From NCBI GenBank assembly GCA_022478985.1, contig JAKSZP010017475.1, positions 21,089 through 85,088 on the forward strand: a DNA stretch of 64,000 bases. The letters run 5' to 3'. The position numbers were made by a program, and so were the translations under genes. The notes beneath the pieces are model-generated. The model was not told where the DNA came from, did not search any database, and saw only the letters and a list, made by a program, of their open reading frames with translations. The stretch's first letter is position 1. Every line of letters begins with the position of its first letter. Positions 46,640 to 59,856 of the stretch are shown piece after piece. The stretch is from Massospora cicadina (taxonomy: Eukaryota; Entomophthoromycota; Entomophthoromycetes; Entomophthorales; Entomophthoraceae).

Positions 46640-47880
46640 TGACTGGGAAGCTGCATGAGAAGTCCCCTATAGAAAATCACCTTACAAAAAATGGGCTGCT
46701 AAACAGGACATCTCACAACTATTTACAGTGGGACTTTCCCACCTGCTTATTCTTTCAAAAGCAAAAAGTCCAGTCAACATTCAGGAGATCACAGCCCTCA
46801 AGATCGATAACATCACCACAAGAAAGGAGGCAAAAACCAAGAGCTTCACTGCTTTTGCTCCTATCTTTTCTAAACCAAACATTTGGATCTCTAGATGTTC
46901 AGAAATTTCTGTGGAAGAGCTTGAAGCCACCTACCGACCACATGGCTGATGAAGCCCTCCTGGATCCAAATTTTAACCAAGAGGTCATGAAGATTGTTCT
47001 CCAGTGACTGCAGCTTTAAGCCCCTGACTTTGAAGGTATACCATTTGAAGTGCTACTTCTGGAACCTGCAACAATAGCAAAAATCTTCAGTGACCTTTTT
47101 GCTATCATCATGGCAAACGGTGAAGTCCTACCTGTCGCAAGAGACTTCATCATGACCCTCATTTACAAAAGTCAGAGTGCAAGAATCTGGCCAACTGGCG
47201 AAACATAGTGCTGATCAACAAAAGCCACAAGATCTTCAAGAAGTTCATAACTGCATCATCAAATGAGAACACCTTTCCTGAATCCATACCAACATGTCTT
47301 CATTCCATGGAGGTCTTTAGGGAACAACTATACCTCCTTCATACAGCTTTGACCACTAAATCACACAAATAAAATTCTTGATGGCTCTCCTGGACATATA
47401 GAAGGCTTATTATTAGTTTAGTTGTATAAAATAGATGCTCCACTGGACCAGTTCCATCTACCCTTTATAGCTGAGGGTTTAGGTACTAGTGCACTACAAC
47501 CAGCTTCGCATCGTTATTCTGGCGCCAACAGGGATTACAGTGGCAGTATCAATTAGACAATACCTCCAACAAAAAAGACTTCTGATCCCTACCCTTTTCA
47601 TTATACTTAACCCTCTTTCCTTTTTATAGGACAAACTGAAAGGGATCCTAGTCCTGGTATCCTCCATCCACACTATGGCATTTGCATTTGACAATGCCAC
47701 CGCGTTTGACTGCTCCAAGGATGTCACCCTAAAAGATGTGACTCTTAAGAGATACAACAAGGCGCTAACTTCAAGGTCAACATATCAAAGACAACGGTAG
47801 TACAGTTAGGCTAACTCACCTTTCTCATGCCTCTTGGCCTTGACCCATACGCGGCACCTTTTGCCACTTAGGCATCCTCA
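46640..47880 (+). pseudogene. LINE reverse transcriptase relic
   Basis: Reading through frames: the first RT block (GIPFEVL), then VLPVARDFIMTLIYKSQSAR and NLANWRNIVLINKSHKIFKK (the NWRPI block), PYQHVFIPWRSLG (QxGF.PGRS), QYLQQKRLLIPTLFIILNPL (RQG-PLSP block) and the degraded FADD block. Stops and at least five frameshifts. It would have copied LINE RNA at a nicked target; this copy cannot. Confidence 0.65.
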
Positions 47881-49139
47881 CCAGCTATTAGAATTTATAA
47901 TTGAGGGACAACAAGGTTTTATCCTTGATCAGTGATCTCCAGGATTGCCATATAAAACTAGCAAAACATTAACCCAAGGGACCTACACTGATGGCCATCA
48001 TGTTTCTATTGTTAAAGGTCTGGTAATCGCCCGCATCTGATCCTTAACTTACTCCTTTGACACGAAATTCAGCGTGATACTCCTTTTTTGGATCTAGGAT
48101 AAATCATCATCCTAAAGCTCTGATAACCATAACCCAACCATGCAGAAAAGGGGGCCTAGGACTACTAGATAAACAGTCTTACGTCAATTCAATATAACTC
48201 AAATTAATATGGCTGATAACCTTATGGGACGTGATTCTAAATACCTAAGAAGCGCCCATCCTCCGCCAAGCTGTCGGCAACTCTGGGATTTATTAGAGCA
48301 TTGTCACCTCTCTAAGAGTGGATCAAGAGCCACCCAGGCCACAACTCATACCCTCCTCAAGCCCATTTGTAACCAGGCCTTCTAGCCCTGAAGCTAGTAG
48401 GCGTGTGGATTTACCTAGCCTTCATTACAGAGGGGATGGCCTTGACCTCATTCCCCTTCGCCATGAAATTGTGAATGGTGGACAAGATGTTGTGGCCTGA
48501 CTAAACCCCAGGAAAGACATCCTATCCACCTGAGTCTCATTGATCTACTTCCTCCATCTAGATAATTGACCTTAAGAGACTCTAGTAGGATGTCAACCAC
48601 CACCATCCTCTTAGAAAAGGTGTCCAACACCTTTTTAGGTACTCCACTTTATTAAGATAACAGGGGACTGCACTGGCCCTAACTTCCAACACAAGAGCTT
48701 CACCACAGTTTGGAGCCTATAGACTCCCACCTTCACTGCCTTTTCACATGTATAGATGCCACAGCGTTCTGGACCAAGATCGGCTCATTCTTCCAAGTTC
48801 AACATGGTCCGGACACCTAGTTCAAGTCCTGATGTTTGAGAAGCCTCTACCTGGATGCCACAGCCCCTACATGTCCTAGCCTATGACAGCCTATGGACGA
48901 TCCACAACTCCTTCCTACGCGCTTTTTAACTCAATGATGTGGACCTTGTTTAAAATAATATAACTTTAGGGAAATTTTTAAATAAGACATGTTGACCTTC
49001 ACTACTTGTCAATCTTTACTATCTTGGTCATCACTGCAGCATGGCTCTGGTGCGTAAACCATTCTCCATTTCTTAGCAACTCATCCCTCCTTTTCTCTTG
49101 CCTCATGCTCTTGGGAGCCCAGGCGTAATTAGTAAACAT

Positions 49140-52100
49140 CAATATATCTTTAGTTGGGTTGGGTTCATCTAATACCAAAGATGTGAGATTAAGGGGTGAA
49201 AAAGTTTAATAAGAATAAACAAGCCTCCTAGTTGAGGCAAATTGAATTTGTGTCATGATATGTGGGTTGAGGATAATGAGGTCAACTCGGATTTTTTTTA
49301 GCAGGGTTACCTTTAACCATTCCTTCCATTGTTTGATTTTAAAGGGTTTGACATGAGGTTCTTGTAAAGCGGCAATTCTAGTTTAGATTTTTTGTAATTA
49401 AAAAGTATAAGCCCTCCGCATGTATTCCAACAGCCCATCAGTGATGATATACTAAATTACTAGGGTCTTCCCAAAGTAATTCATGATTGTTTCCCCACGT
49501 CCCAGTTGGATACTAGGCTTTTGATCCAGCAGCTGTAAGGAGATTAGTTAGAAGTTCTTTAGCTTGACTTGTGATAAAGATATTCAGAGAGCCTTGATGG
49601 TGAGAATTTTAGCTGTGGGGGTGGCAAAGCCGTGGAACAATTATAGATTTATTGCTCCATTACGTTGCATATTAAGTTTCTAAGGGTGTTTATTGGCCTC
49701 CTCTGAAGTTTCAAAACGAAAAAGTTTTAGTCTGTCTTTTTTTAGTACTAGATGGTCAAGGGGGGGGATTCATCGATGTTTTAGTCCACTGTCTTCTCAT
49801 CTAAACTATAAAGCAAACCTTACCTTATTTCTGTGTGGTAGGGATTGATCTACAATGTGCAGCACCATCTATGAGACGCAGGTTTCCAGTCATCAACATC
49901 ATGTCATTATGCTTCAATTAAAGCCACAGTAGTTCATTCTATATCACTGATGATGTCTGTAGTTTCTCTGAGGGATATATAGTACTGGTGGCTATAATGG
50001 TGGGCCTGATGAGAGATGTTTAAAATATAGCAGGAGATGCCATTGGGGCCAAGAGCATTAAAGAGTTCTCCTTTGGAAGAGGCTTTCTGGCGCAGGTGTC
50101 TTCCATATCTGCGGTTAGCATGCAGATTCTAACTTATCACAAAGGGTAGATTGAGCTCAGGTCCTATATATTGATCCACTGAGTTGGTTGTTAGCTTGCC
50201 GGTGTAACCACAGTATTATTTTTGTGCTAGTTTTGGTTCTTGGTTGAGGTGGATAGAAGCTTCTTGTAAGCTGTGAAACTACTATATAAGTGGCCAAGGG
50301 CTTTGCTCCACGAGAAATATGGCGCGCCTAATCTTAGTCCATAAGATGTTTTAAGCACGTCTCAACGACTTCCACTTAAGGAATGATCTTGAAGTTATGA
50401 GCCATAGTGGGGGCTGAAAGAAGAATGATCTTTTCGATGTTAGACCTTTGGGCTAAGACGTAGTATGAGGGGAATCAGAATTCCATTGAAAATAAAGCCA
50501 AACTCCATAAGCCCATGGTAAATTTTCAAATTCATAGACCTGGGGTCCATATTGTTTAACAGGGTAAGGTGACCCAAGAAACTTATCATGGTGCGAGCAT
50601 GTATGAGAAACTTGAAAGGTGACTCACGGAATTTTGTGGTGATGCAGCATGATCTGCCTGAGCTTTCTCAGTGAATCCAAGCTTAATAAAATTTTCTTCA
50701 GTTAACTTTTATATAGTTGTTTAATCTTGGAAGGCTGTCTCAGTGGACATGAAATAAAAAAGTATTCATTATAATTTTCAAGGAATTGTGCTCATAATAC
50801 AGATGAACTGCATGGGGGAGAGATTATTTGGGGAGAGATAATGTGCTTAGATTTTGGTCCACTTTATCTTGACTTCAGTGATGAATTGGCTTTTGATAAG
50901 TAAGTCTTATAAAGAGTGAGAAAAACATTTTCTGTCAAGCATTGGTGACGACTTTGATGCATTTGTTCTTAGTTAGTTCATCAATTGCGGACAAGGTATG
51001 GAGATGTGCTTGGTTACGCTCAAATAAATTATTTTCTTTTTTGGGATCTGTTGGTTGCTTGCGCATCCTGGTTCGTGAGAGCATGGGTACCACTCATATA
51101 ATTCATCTAATAAGACTATTGATATATATCTATTGTAGTTATAGGCGCAGGATCATCATCTTTAAATCTATTCTTGTTGATATTGGCTCAGCTTCTGGTG
51201 GAATTATTGCTGACTAAACGCTTAAATAATTAGTGCTCTGGCTCATAGCTCTTATGATGTTTCTTTGAAATCTTGGGTAAAAGCTTAACAAAGTTTAGGT
51301 GGTTTTCTGATAATTAAAGAAGGATGCAAAGGTCTGAGACTAAACCATTTGTTTGCTCATTAATGTCATGGATCATGATGATGAATAAGAAACTTATCTT
51401 CATTTTAAATGTCATACCATTCAAAAAACATTAAAATACCACTGGTACGGACAACCACAAAAATTTACCTAGCTGACGGAGAGTAAAGCAATATGGGACA
51501 GTCATCACAGAAACTGAACAGCATAGCTGTTAATGGGAATCACGACTATTCAAATGAAAAATTGAAAATTTAGGGGTTTTGTTTAAAATAAGTAGGTAAA
51601 ATAGAAGAAAAGACCAACAACCATACCTGTTTAGAGATGCTGTTTTATAAACTTCAAAGACTGATTGGGGTGGGAATAAGGGCCATCCATTCTCTATATT
51701 TGGAGTGATCTGAGAATTGAAACTTCAACTTATATTTAAAAAAATTAGGTTTAAGTATAAAAGCCCATATAGCTCCAACCCTCATTTATATTAATGCTAT
51801 CAAATTCTTTAAAAATTACTTTGCAACCTAATCATGGTTTAACGGATGGATTGTCCTTTTGTTGGGATGGGAGGAGCATGACCATGGGCAAGTGTAATAG
51901 GCTCAATTACAATCTGAATCAAATGGGTTTACAAAGCCCAACCTAATGGGACAGGATTTTTGCACTAACCCAAAAAAGTTGAATGGTCAGCATGGTTACT
52001 GAAATTTATCTTGTTTTACTCAACTCAAAGTTATTTGAAATTATTTATTATAACTATATACCTATTTATTTCTAAATACTTATTGCGTTGTAGGGGAAAA

Positions 52101-52680
52101 CAACTTGTAGATAGTGCTTCCCACTGGCCTCTTCTACCTACTTGCACACCCTCTGTCCCATCCCACCCACTCCTTGGTGGTGGGAAGGACTAGAAAGGAA
52201 GAACCCTTTGTATAATAGGCTGTGATTCACCACTCATCTAATATATGGACTAAATTGCCTTGATAAAGGCACCTCCGATTTCTTTAGCACTTTTTTGTTA
52301 ATTTCTATGGGGACTACTTCCTTTTCAGGCATAGGGGCCTCTATCCAGGACTGTTTTTATCCTTTATTTATAGACAGAAGGTGATTTCTTGCTGAATTTG
52401 TGCAAAATGCGAAATTCATGTGCACTTTATGCAGATTACTTGCTAGGATGGCTGCAATCAATCTGGGAGGATGTGATGCATTGAGGTGGCATATTGTGGA
52501 TAGTTGCTACTATCTTGCTGCAGCTGGCGCTTTCCTTGGCGCTCAGACAGTTATTTTTTATGATGGAAACCTTTTTAGGCAACCAAATGCTGAACAGAAC
52601 GCTAAGATTTCCGCAAAGCAAGGGTTACTTTATCCTCTGCCTCTTAGAATTCCTTGAACATTAATGGACCAGGACTGGAA
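49140..52680. other. Unassigned; possible second LINE relic on minus strand
   Basis: Minus-strand fragments at 50,110-50,040 (ELFNALGPNGISCYILNI) and 49,380-49,360 (RIAALQEPHV) recall LINE RT and endonuclease words, but they come in the wrong order for one element, so the call is weak. The motif tttttttagtactagatgg lies at 49,737-49,755. At 52,400-52,657 (plus) an 85-codon frame has protein-like composition (GGCDALRWHIVDSCYYLAAA) but no recognisable family. Confidence 0.25.
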
Positions 52681-52689
52681 GGCCTGTCA

Positions 52690-55320
52690 CCCTTCTAAGA
52701 GGGGAAATCTGGGAAGCGTAAGAAATTTATGATACTATTGATAGGGGCTAGTATCAACCAGAAAGCCCCATTCTCAAGATCCTTTTACAACACATAAAAC
52801 TTTAGAACTTACTTACAAACTTCTATAATAGAGACTTAATTATAAAGTGGCGAGTGTCCAACATAGAATTCTTGCCTTCTATGAACTTATGGTTGAGAAG
52901 CCACTTACAATCTGCGAATTTATTAAAGTCACTGATGGCCTTGAATAAATATTTGAAACCTTTTTCTGGGTTCTCTAATGTGCAGCAAGAGAGACTCATC
53001 TACAAAAACTTCAGAACGCAGGTGATGCCAATTTGAAAAATGTGATTAAGCTATAGAGTGGGCTCATATAATGAGAAATTAAATTGAGGAGTTAGGGACG
53101 TTGTTGTAGGCAAAATGCGCCAAGGGTAGATCATCATCCCTAGAGTCCTGAGTATTGAGGCATATCAGCAAAGATAAAGCACCAGAATCTGACCCTTTCA
53201 GTATGCTGATAAAACTATATATTAAAGGCAGTAAAATGACATGGCTTTATTTTAAGTGGGCTATCAGAGCGCTCTAGAATTGGGCTTTTAATTGAAGACC
53301 TTGATCACTTACCACTTTTAAGGGGAGGCCAAAATTTTCAAAGATATGATTATCAAAGAGCCTCGCACTCTATTATGAAGGATAGCTGAATGTCAGAATG
53401 AATATGATAACTTGGTAAGTTAATCAACCACAACTATAACTGCGTTGAACCCATTGGAAGGATGCAGTTTAAAAATAAAGTCAACGTTTTTAGAAGTCTA
53501 AGGGTTTCCACCTGTTGCAATAAATGTGGTAGACTGTTATTCCCTAACATATCTGATTTGACCAAGTACATGTCACACAGTTTGCTATACATCTAGATGA
53601 ATACTTTAAAATACCAGATTAATTCTGCGACCATTTCATGAAAGAAATGCACTTCTTAATGCCCAGATGTTCACTGCAAGAGGATCGTGGTGGTTTCAGA
53701 TAACTTTGAAGAAAAGTATTGGAGGTACACAAATATTGTTTTTAAACAGAATAATCCTATCATTCACAATATAGTGGGTGTATCTATAATGATGAAGTGC
53801 CACCAAATCAAATAGTTCTAGCCCTTCCACAAAAACCATTTGAATATGCAGCACTTGAAAAGACAAATAGTACCTCAGAACCCTACTAAAAATGGAAACC
53901 ACCAGAGGCAATAGTTAAAGTTTGGGAGGGTGTGATAACCATGGTCAGCTCTTGAGAAGCCTCATTGGTGGGGCTTAGGGAGGATTGCAGCAATAGAACA
54001 TTATGAAGGATGTTCACATACCCGTTACAAATTTTTTACATAAAGCTTAATTTTCAGAAATTGCAATAGGTCAAGGCCTTGCAATGCAAAAACATGTTGT
54101 CTCTTAAGTACATGAGGGATTGATGATATGTTTTGACAATTACTTTGTTTCACGTCAACTGGAGAGGATAACAAAAATGGGTGAGTGATCATGCCACTGT
54201 ACTAAGCTCTATCATAGGTTGTCTATAATTTCTCAGAGAAGGAGAACTTGCGGAAGAAATTAGCAATATGGTGCTCTAATTTATCATGGTATTAGTTTAA
54301 CAAAGCCCCACGGCTGCCTCTGATGCATTACATGCCACAATACAGGTCTTAAAGGTTTCAGCATGTTTGAGAATAGAAGCGGATAAAGTACTTTTAAATG
54401 GCCTCTAACCTTGTTTACAAACGTTTGTCTACATATTGAGACATCATTCTATGTCAGGGTGTGAGAGATGCCGCCAGCCTTGATAGCGCTGATAAACCTT
54501 TTGAGAAAGGTAATTTACAAAAATGTTGGGAACTTGTTTCTGAGTTGAGGGGTGAACCTTGAAAAAATAACATTAAGTTTGTAGGGAGGTATTGCATAAT
54601 ACTCTTTTGAATAACAAGACTCCCAGGATTGATATTTCCTTCCTGAAAAGTTATATATGGATGTCTTAATGTACAAGTCACTAGTTTAATAAATCACCTC
54701 TTTGGTTGTAACCTCCTAGTTTAAAAGACGTAAAAATCCACTATTTAAAGACAGATAAAACAGCTTCAAGGTCTTTTGCATACTGCTCATGATTGGTTGA
54801 ATACACCAAAGAAATTGTCAACAAAGGCCACCATGCAGGTAAAGCACAGATCGCCCAGGACGTTATTAATTGTACATTGGAACTTTGCAGGAGAATTTTT
54901 GAGACCAAAGGTATTACTTTGAACTTTGGTAAACCCCTTTTTGTGAAGATTATCGTGAGCCTTTCCTAGCCTTTTGTGACAATTCTTTTATAGACCCTTT
55001 TACATTACCAAGTTTATATAGTACGTGAAATTTTTAATCAACTGGCTGATGGTTTACTTCAAGGGAAATCAATAGGAGGCAAGTATAGTAATGTTGTTTA
55101 GATGGTCATATTCTACACAAACTATAAGGTTCCATCAACCATCTGCGCAAAAACTATGAGCGAAGCAATGTGTGAAAATTTATGGATATCAATCCCTTCT
55201 AGAGCGTGTCTTTTGACCAAACCTCCTAGGATTATCTTATTTTTTGTTACATGGAACAAAGGTAATTTATGTAGATCAAGTTTACTTAAAATGGAAAGCC
55301 AGATCATACTCAGAATGAGG
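52690..55320 (-). mobile_element. Element E: old chromovirus-like pol relic
   Basis: Minus strand. DNA-level similarity to family C can be followed in order: the post-integrase region (52,870-52,970, like 36,800-36,870), the integrase DDE region (53,290-53,480, like 37,200-37,410), RT active-site region (54,785-54,950, like 38,670-38,830) and the RT N-terminal block (55,100-55,200, like 38,985-39,070). The protein frames are destroyed. No LTRs identified. Oldest of the C-like copies here. Confidence 0.6.
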
Positions 55321-55329
55321 TGAGATGAT

Positions 55330-56490
55330 TGGCTTTTTCAAATTAAAAATTTCATATACAATAACAGCCCAGAAGGGAAGTTGGGTATTAAATTCATAAA
55401 GGATAGAGTAGTAGAGTTGAAGCCCACTACTTTTGCTGAGAATAGAAAAAAAAGAGAAAACTCTTCACATACATGTATATACAAAAAGGATAAGAAGTTG
55501 GCCTCCAGGTTGATATTTAACTGTTGACAATGCCACCAAACTACCTAAAGAATAATTTGTTACAGAATTTTTCTTTCCCCTTACAATAACTTTGCAACTG
55601 AGTCAAATCAATATTTATAGTTTGATAATCTGTACTGGAGAAGATGAGTGTATGCCCAAAGCATGGTAAGGCTTGGGCAAGCGTTTTAAAGGCACAGGAT
55701 CAGTTATTTGCACCGCCCAAGGTTAGTAGATGCCGTGGTAAGACCAGCAAACAATCAAAAAGTAAAAAACCTGTGGTGAATTACCCGCCTAAAATTTTTA
55801 GAAAAGGCAGATAAAGTATAATGAATATTTAATACACACCACTCCCAACCATTGTTTTCATGGAACACGGGCTTCAAATTTTCCTGGGAGTGTAGTCAAC
55901 AGCCCTCTGAGAAAAGTTTTGTGAGACGCACCCCTAATTTTTACCACATTCAATTTATGTTATGCCTCACACTATAGCCTGTAGATGGTTGGACCTAAGA
56001 TTTGAAACAGCAGAAGAAGCAAACGCCGCTGCACAGGTATGCATTGTCATGTTTACATGACCTTATAGAGGGTACCAACATCAGGGAAAAGGCTGGGCGG
56101 CGGGAGGTCAAGAAGGTGAAACTTCGGTTCCTCCTGATAACAAACACACCTTGGATCAACGCTGGGTACAGGCTAGGTACACCCAGGTTGATACAAGTGA
56201 TGTGCCTAAATCCCAGCCCCCTGTTTTGGCTCTAGGGTCAAAACGAATGAGTTTCAGATTAAATTATAAGTGTATAATTTGATTAAGTAGGTGAACAGGG
56301 TTTGAAACCCTTTCCATTTACAAAATTGCAAGCTTAGGTCAGGTTAACTTCAGTCAATTACTCATGTAAAGTCAATTTTGAGGTATGTGACCCTTTCAGA
56401 TGGAAGCGTACGCCTATTAGTGCACGAAGGCTTGGTACCACTTCCTATGATCCAAAATTTCCCCAAGTTAATCTAAGTATCTTTTCTTGA
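55330..56490. other. No recognised feature
   Basis: May contain the 5' end of element E. The plus-strand 77-codon frame at 56,002-56,235 has no recognisable motif. Confidence 0.35.
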
Positions 56491-56493
56491 GAC

Positions 56494-57610
56494 TGTCATA
56501 GGGAATGCAAGTAGGAATTAGATTAGCCTGCCAGCCCAGATGCTAGAACATACAAAAAGCAAACCAGAATTCCTGAGGCGCTGCTGCTGATATGACAAAT
56601 ATGGAACCGAATAGGAGTTCCATCAATATCAACCATTAAGCCAGAATTTCATATAGCACAAAATAAAGTATCAGATGCATACAGCTGTTAACCTCAAGGG
56701 GTCTGAGACATCGGCGGATAAGGCGGCTTAATTTTTAACATGTAAAAACTAATTTTTAGGAAGGTTTTAATGGAAATTTAGCTAAGAAGAATTGACCAAC
56801 AATTTTCTCGATGTGATGCAACTGATTAAATAGTAGTTGATTTGGGGGAAAACAAAGCCAGTATTGGGTCCCTCAAATTTGACCTAAATGGTGAATTATT
56901 CTGGAATGGGCGGGTTAGCTTCTTGGGAACCGTCATCGCAAAATTTGGCAGCAGGCCAAGTCACTGTCAGTTTGACCTCAAATGCCTGAACCAAAGCTTG
57001 ACTACATTTCTGATGGTTGGTATGACAGCATTTAGCCCAATGAGCGGCGGAGTTCCCCCAAGGCCACCCCACATAGGGGTGGGCCCATTTGGTTGGGAAT
57101 GGGTTTGGGATGCCCAACCCACCCATGCTCAGTCACTGGACTGTTCATCTAGTCAATGGCATTGCATTGGGCGCAACGCCCAATTTGTCAGTAGGAAGCT
57201 GCCCATTGGGGGTGATGCCTGCCAGATTTGGGAGGGGAGAGATTTTTTTGATTGTTATATCAATCAAATCGCAACTGTTGGGCATTCTGGCCAATAGATC
57301 AGTCTTCATACCTTCTTGACCATTTAAAATCTGAGCATCGGGCAAATTGCCATTCAAATTGGTTGTGATCAATTTTATTTTGGCGATCTTGGCGCAAATT
57401 TCACTGATTCCTCATAACAGTTCTGCCAAGGTTAGTGTGGGTACTGGAAATTGGATCTTAAGTGGGAGAGCTGTTACCCAGCGCTCATCTACTATGTGAG
57501 CGAGATTGCCCTGAGTAACAAGGGGTAAGGCCATTCTCTTTAGTGCCTTCTTACTCAGAGATGGGAAAATGGCCCAGTCAACACCCAGAGGATGTTCCCC
57601 AGGACTTACA
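56494..57610 (-). repeat. C3 3' LTR
   Basis: Begins tgtcatagggaatgcaagt and ends aggacttaca on the plus strand. Contains aattgaccaac at 56,790-56,800. The U3 frame within it is the best preserved of the family. Confidence 0.88.
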
Positions 57611-57960
57611 TTACTCTTTCCTTTTCCCAAGGGAAGGACCCCACCACTGGGGAACTGCACGAGAGCCACATTCTTGTGCGCCTTGGGTAATTTGATTGCC
57701 ATAATAGTCGCGACTTTTTTGGGGGGGGGACGGGGAGCTTTGGGGTGGGATAAATGGAATGCATCAACCAGGTCCATGCAATTTGCACAATCGCGCGCCT
57801 TGACCCAACTGTTTTCATAGGCCAGATACCCTTTCCAGGCCATGAGATATTGTACAGAATGTCAGAATTTCCGGGATGCCAGGATAGCTTCTACCTCAGC
57901 CTCCTCTTCATTATTGATGATAATCAGTTCTGGTTCCATGGGAATTGCACCCTTGAAGGG
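56896..57960 (-). pseudogene. C3 chromodomain with long U3-encoded extension
   Basis: From 57,843 down to the stop at 56,896 one frame persists for 316 codons with only three internal stops (one at 57,412, two between 57,145 and 57,127) and no frameshift. It begins in the chromodomain (AWKGYLAYENSWVKARDCAN), crosses the polypurine tract as GKGKSNVSP at the LTR boundary (57,610), and covers about 238 codons in U3: MALPLVTQGNLAHIVDERWV, LAGITPNGQLPTDKLGV, MGGLGIPNPFPTKWAHPYVG, then SQALVQAFEVKLTVTWPAAK. It stops about 95 bases before the predicted transcript start. Upstream of 57,843 the chromodomain start (VEAILASRK-type) is in another frame. Confidence 0.75.
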
Positions 57961-58030
57961 CAACAGCTGGGAAACATGGAAAACGGGATGCTGCTTCCAA
58001 TGCGCAGGGAGCTTCAGTCAGAACGCCCCA

Positions 58031-58960
58031 TTACCCAATACCTCCTCCACTAAATGGGGTCCCAAACATTTGCTGGCAAGTTTGTGGGAAGGAGCCTAGA
58101 TTTTTAAGTGATTGGTGCTGAGCATAACGTAAGAACTCTTTGTAAACTCGTGACCTAGAAGCTGCTTCTGATCCACAAACTGCTTGTAGTCTTCTATAAC
58201 TTTGGTGAGGTGTTCCCACACTAAGCCTTGAGTCAATCTAATATGAGCAGCATGGTCCGCGGCAGTTTGAACCTCTGGCCATAAGCATGGTCTGACTGAA
58301 AATGAAGGATTACAACCCAACGTTGCTTCATAAGGGGAAAACCCCGTGGATGCATGGGTTCCATTATTGTATGCAAATTGGGTGAGTGGAGATCATCAGC
58401 CCATGTATCCTGCGCAGCTGTAGCATAGCAATGCAGGTACTGTTCAAGAACTTGATTGACCCGCTTGGTCTGGCTTTCAGACTGAGGATGATATGCCGTG
58501 GAGCAACTGGGGGATATTTTCAGGATTGATAGGTTTACACTCCAAAACTGTGTGGTGAACTGGGAACCATGGTTGCTGATGATCTCCTGGGGGAGACCAA
58601 ACATCAAAAACACATGGCATACGAAAAGGTGGGCAGTTTCTTCGGATGTAATCGCAGAAGTGCAGGGATAAAGAGGGAAATTTTTGTAAAGCGATCCACC
58701 ACTACCATCACCGCTGTGAACCCATTAGAACAGAGGAGCTCGATAATAAAATCCATGGACACCGTTGTCCATAGACCCTCCGCTGGCTGTAAGGGATGTA
58801 GGAGGCCATTTTTCCAGAGCGGTCCAACTTGGCCCTAGCACAAGTAACACAATCGGCGATCCAGCCTGGAACTTCTTTTGTCAAACCTGCCAATTGTAGG
58901 TCCATTTGATCAAATTGATGCATTTCTTAGAACCAGGGTGACCAACCGTGGGGGTCATGA
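58031..58960 (-). pseudogene. pol: C3 integrase relic
   Basis: 58,613-58,233 has FGLPQEIISNHGSQFTTQFW, in which the central catalytic Asp (SDRG in C2) has become Asn, and YHPQSESQTKRVNQVLEQYL, where Glu of the DDE triad has become Lys. Both changes inactivate it. 58,320-58,096 continues with PCLWPEVQTAADHAAHIRLT. The zinc-domain end, GWIADCVTCARAKLDRSGK, is at about 58,870-58,815. Confidence 0.75.
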
Positions 58961-59219
58961 TGGGCGCGAAATACCTCACTTTGGAAAGAAGGGGGAACCC
59001 AAACGCGAGATCTAAAATAAATAAGCTCCTCCTTCAGTGAATATAGGAAGTGTTTATGCTTATTGTGAGATAACTGCTCAATCAACTCCATGCCCTCAGG
59101 GAAGGCTATTTGACTGGCTAAGACCTGAGCAACTAATGGAGCGTCAGGGCCAGAGCAATGGAAGAAATGACAGGGGGAACAAGTTCCAAGATTTGGGTGG
59201 TAGGATTCATGGTAACAAG

Positions 59220-59856
59220 ATCTACTTCCTCCGGATCCACAGAACAGTGGGTGGGGCTGCGGCAAGAAAATTGGGAAGTACATTTAGTGCCTCTTTTGAG
59301 TATTAATATTTGAAATTGAAACTGCACAGGTCCCAATAGGTTTGGGCTTTCTAGTTTGCCAATTTTTGGGGTTTACAAAAGTACAACAGGGCCTGGTGAT
59401 CCATGTGAACCATTAATTCATGTCGAGCACCCTGTAACAGATACCTCCAATGAGCTAAGGCCCATGCAACAGCTGCCAACTCCTTGTCATAAATAGCCTA
59501 AGACTGATCCGTGGAGGTAAACTTTCATAAAAAGTAGGTGACTAGGTGTTCCAAACCATAATGATCCTGGAGCAACACTGCTCCAACAGCTACTGATGAT
59601 GCGTTGCATGCAATGATATCTGGCTTGGTGGGATCGGCATGTTTTGAAATGGGAGGGGATACAAACACCTCTTTAATCAAAACGCCTGTTGGCATTCATC
59701 CATCCAACAAAAAGGTATGTTCTTCCCTGTGAGTGGGTGGAGTGGGGCGGTGAGCTGAGAGAGTGCGGGGGAGAACTTCTTTAAAAAAATGATGGTTCCC
59801 AAGAAACTCTTTAGTTGTTTCTGGGTAGTCAGAGTTGGCCATTCCTGGATATCATC
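59220..59856 (-). pseudogene. pol: C3 RNase H / connection relic
   Basis: DNA-level match to C2 37,870-38,507, including the RNase H start near 59,590-59,640 and the connection PLTGK block near 59,730. Frames are broken. It stops exactly at the first base of the B2 LTR. Confidence 0.7.

Larger units (their letters stand above)
45240..49130 (+). mobile_element. LINE (APE-type non-LTR retrotransposon) relic
   Basis: Plus-strand, heavily broken. Endonuclease remnants: FYDQYT--RLSLQVC followed by MNDLSL near 45,885-45,955, the expected place of the YTW...SRID motif, then DYRLITVVLTT near 46,320 for the SDH block. RT remnants: EGIPFEVLLLEPATIAKIFS at about 47,030-47,090, NPYQHVFIPWRSLGNNYTSF near 47,280-47,340, and MAFAFDNATAF near 47,670, where the FADD active site has changed. 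A C-terminal part continues to about 49,100. The set of blocks points to the L1/Tx1-like group, but that is tentative. The 5' end is uncertain. Confidence 0.6.
56494..59856 (-). mobile_element. Element C3 (3' part), split by B2
   Basis: Third family C copy, minus strand. It has the 3' LTR and interior from chromodomain up to the connection domain, where B2 has inserted at 59,857 (C2 equivalent about 38,507). The remainder would lie beyond the window. Left flank gagac (56,489-56,493) is the predicted target duplication but cannot be checked here. Confidence 0.88.
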
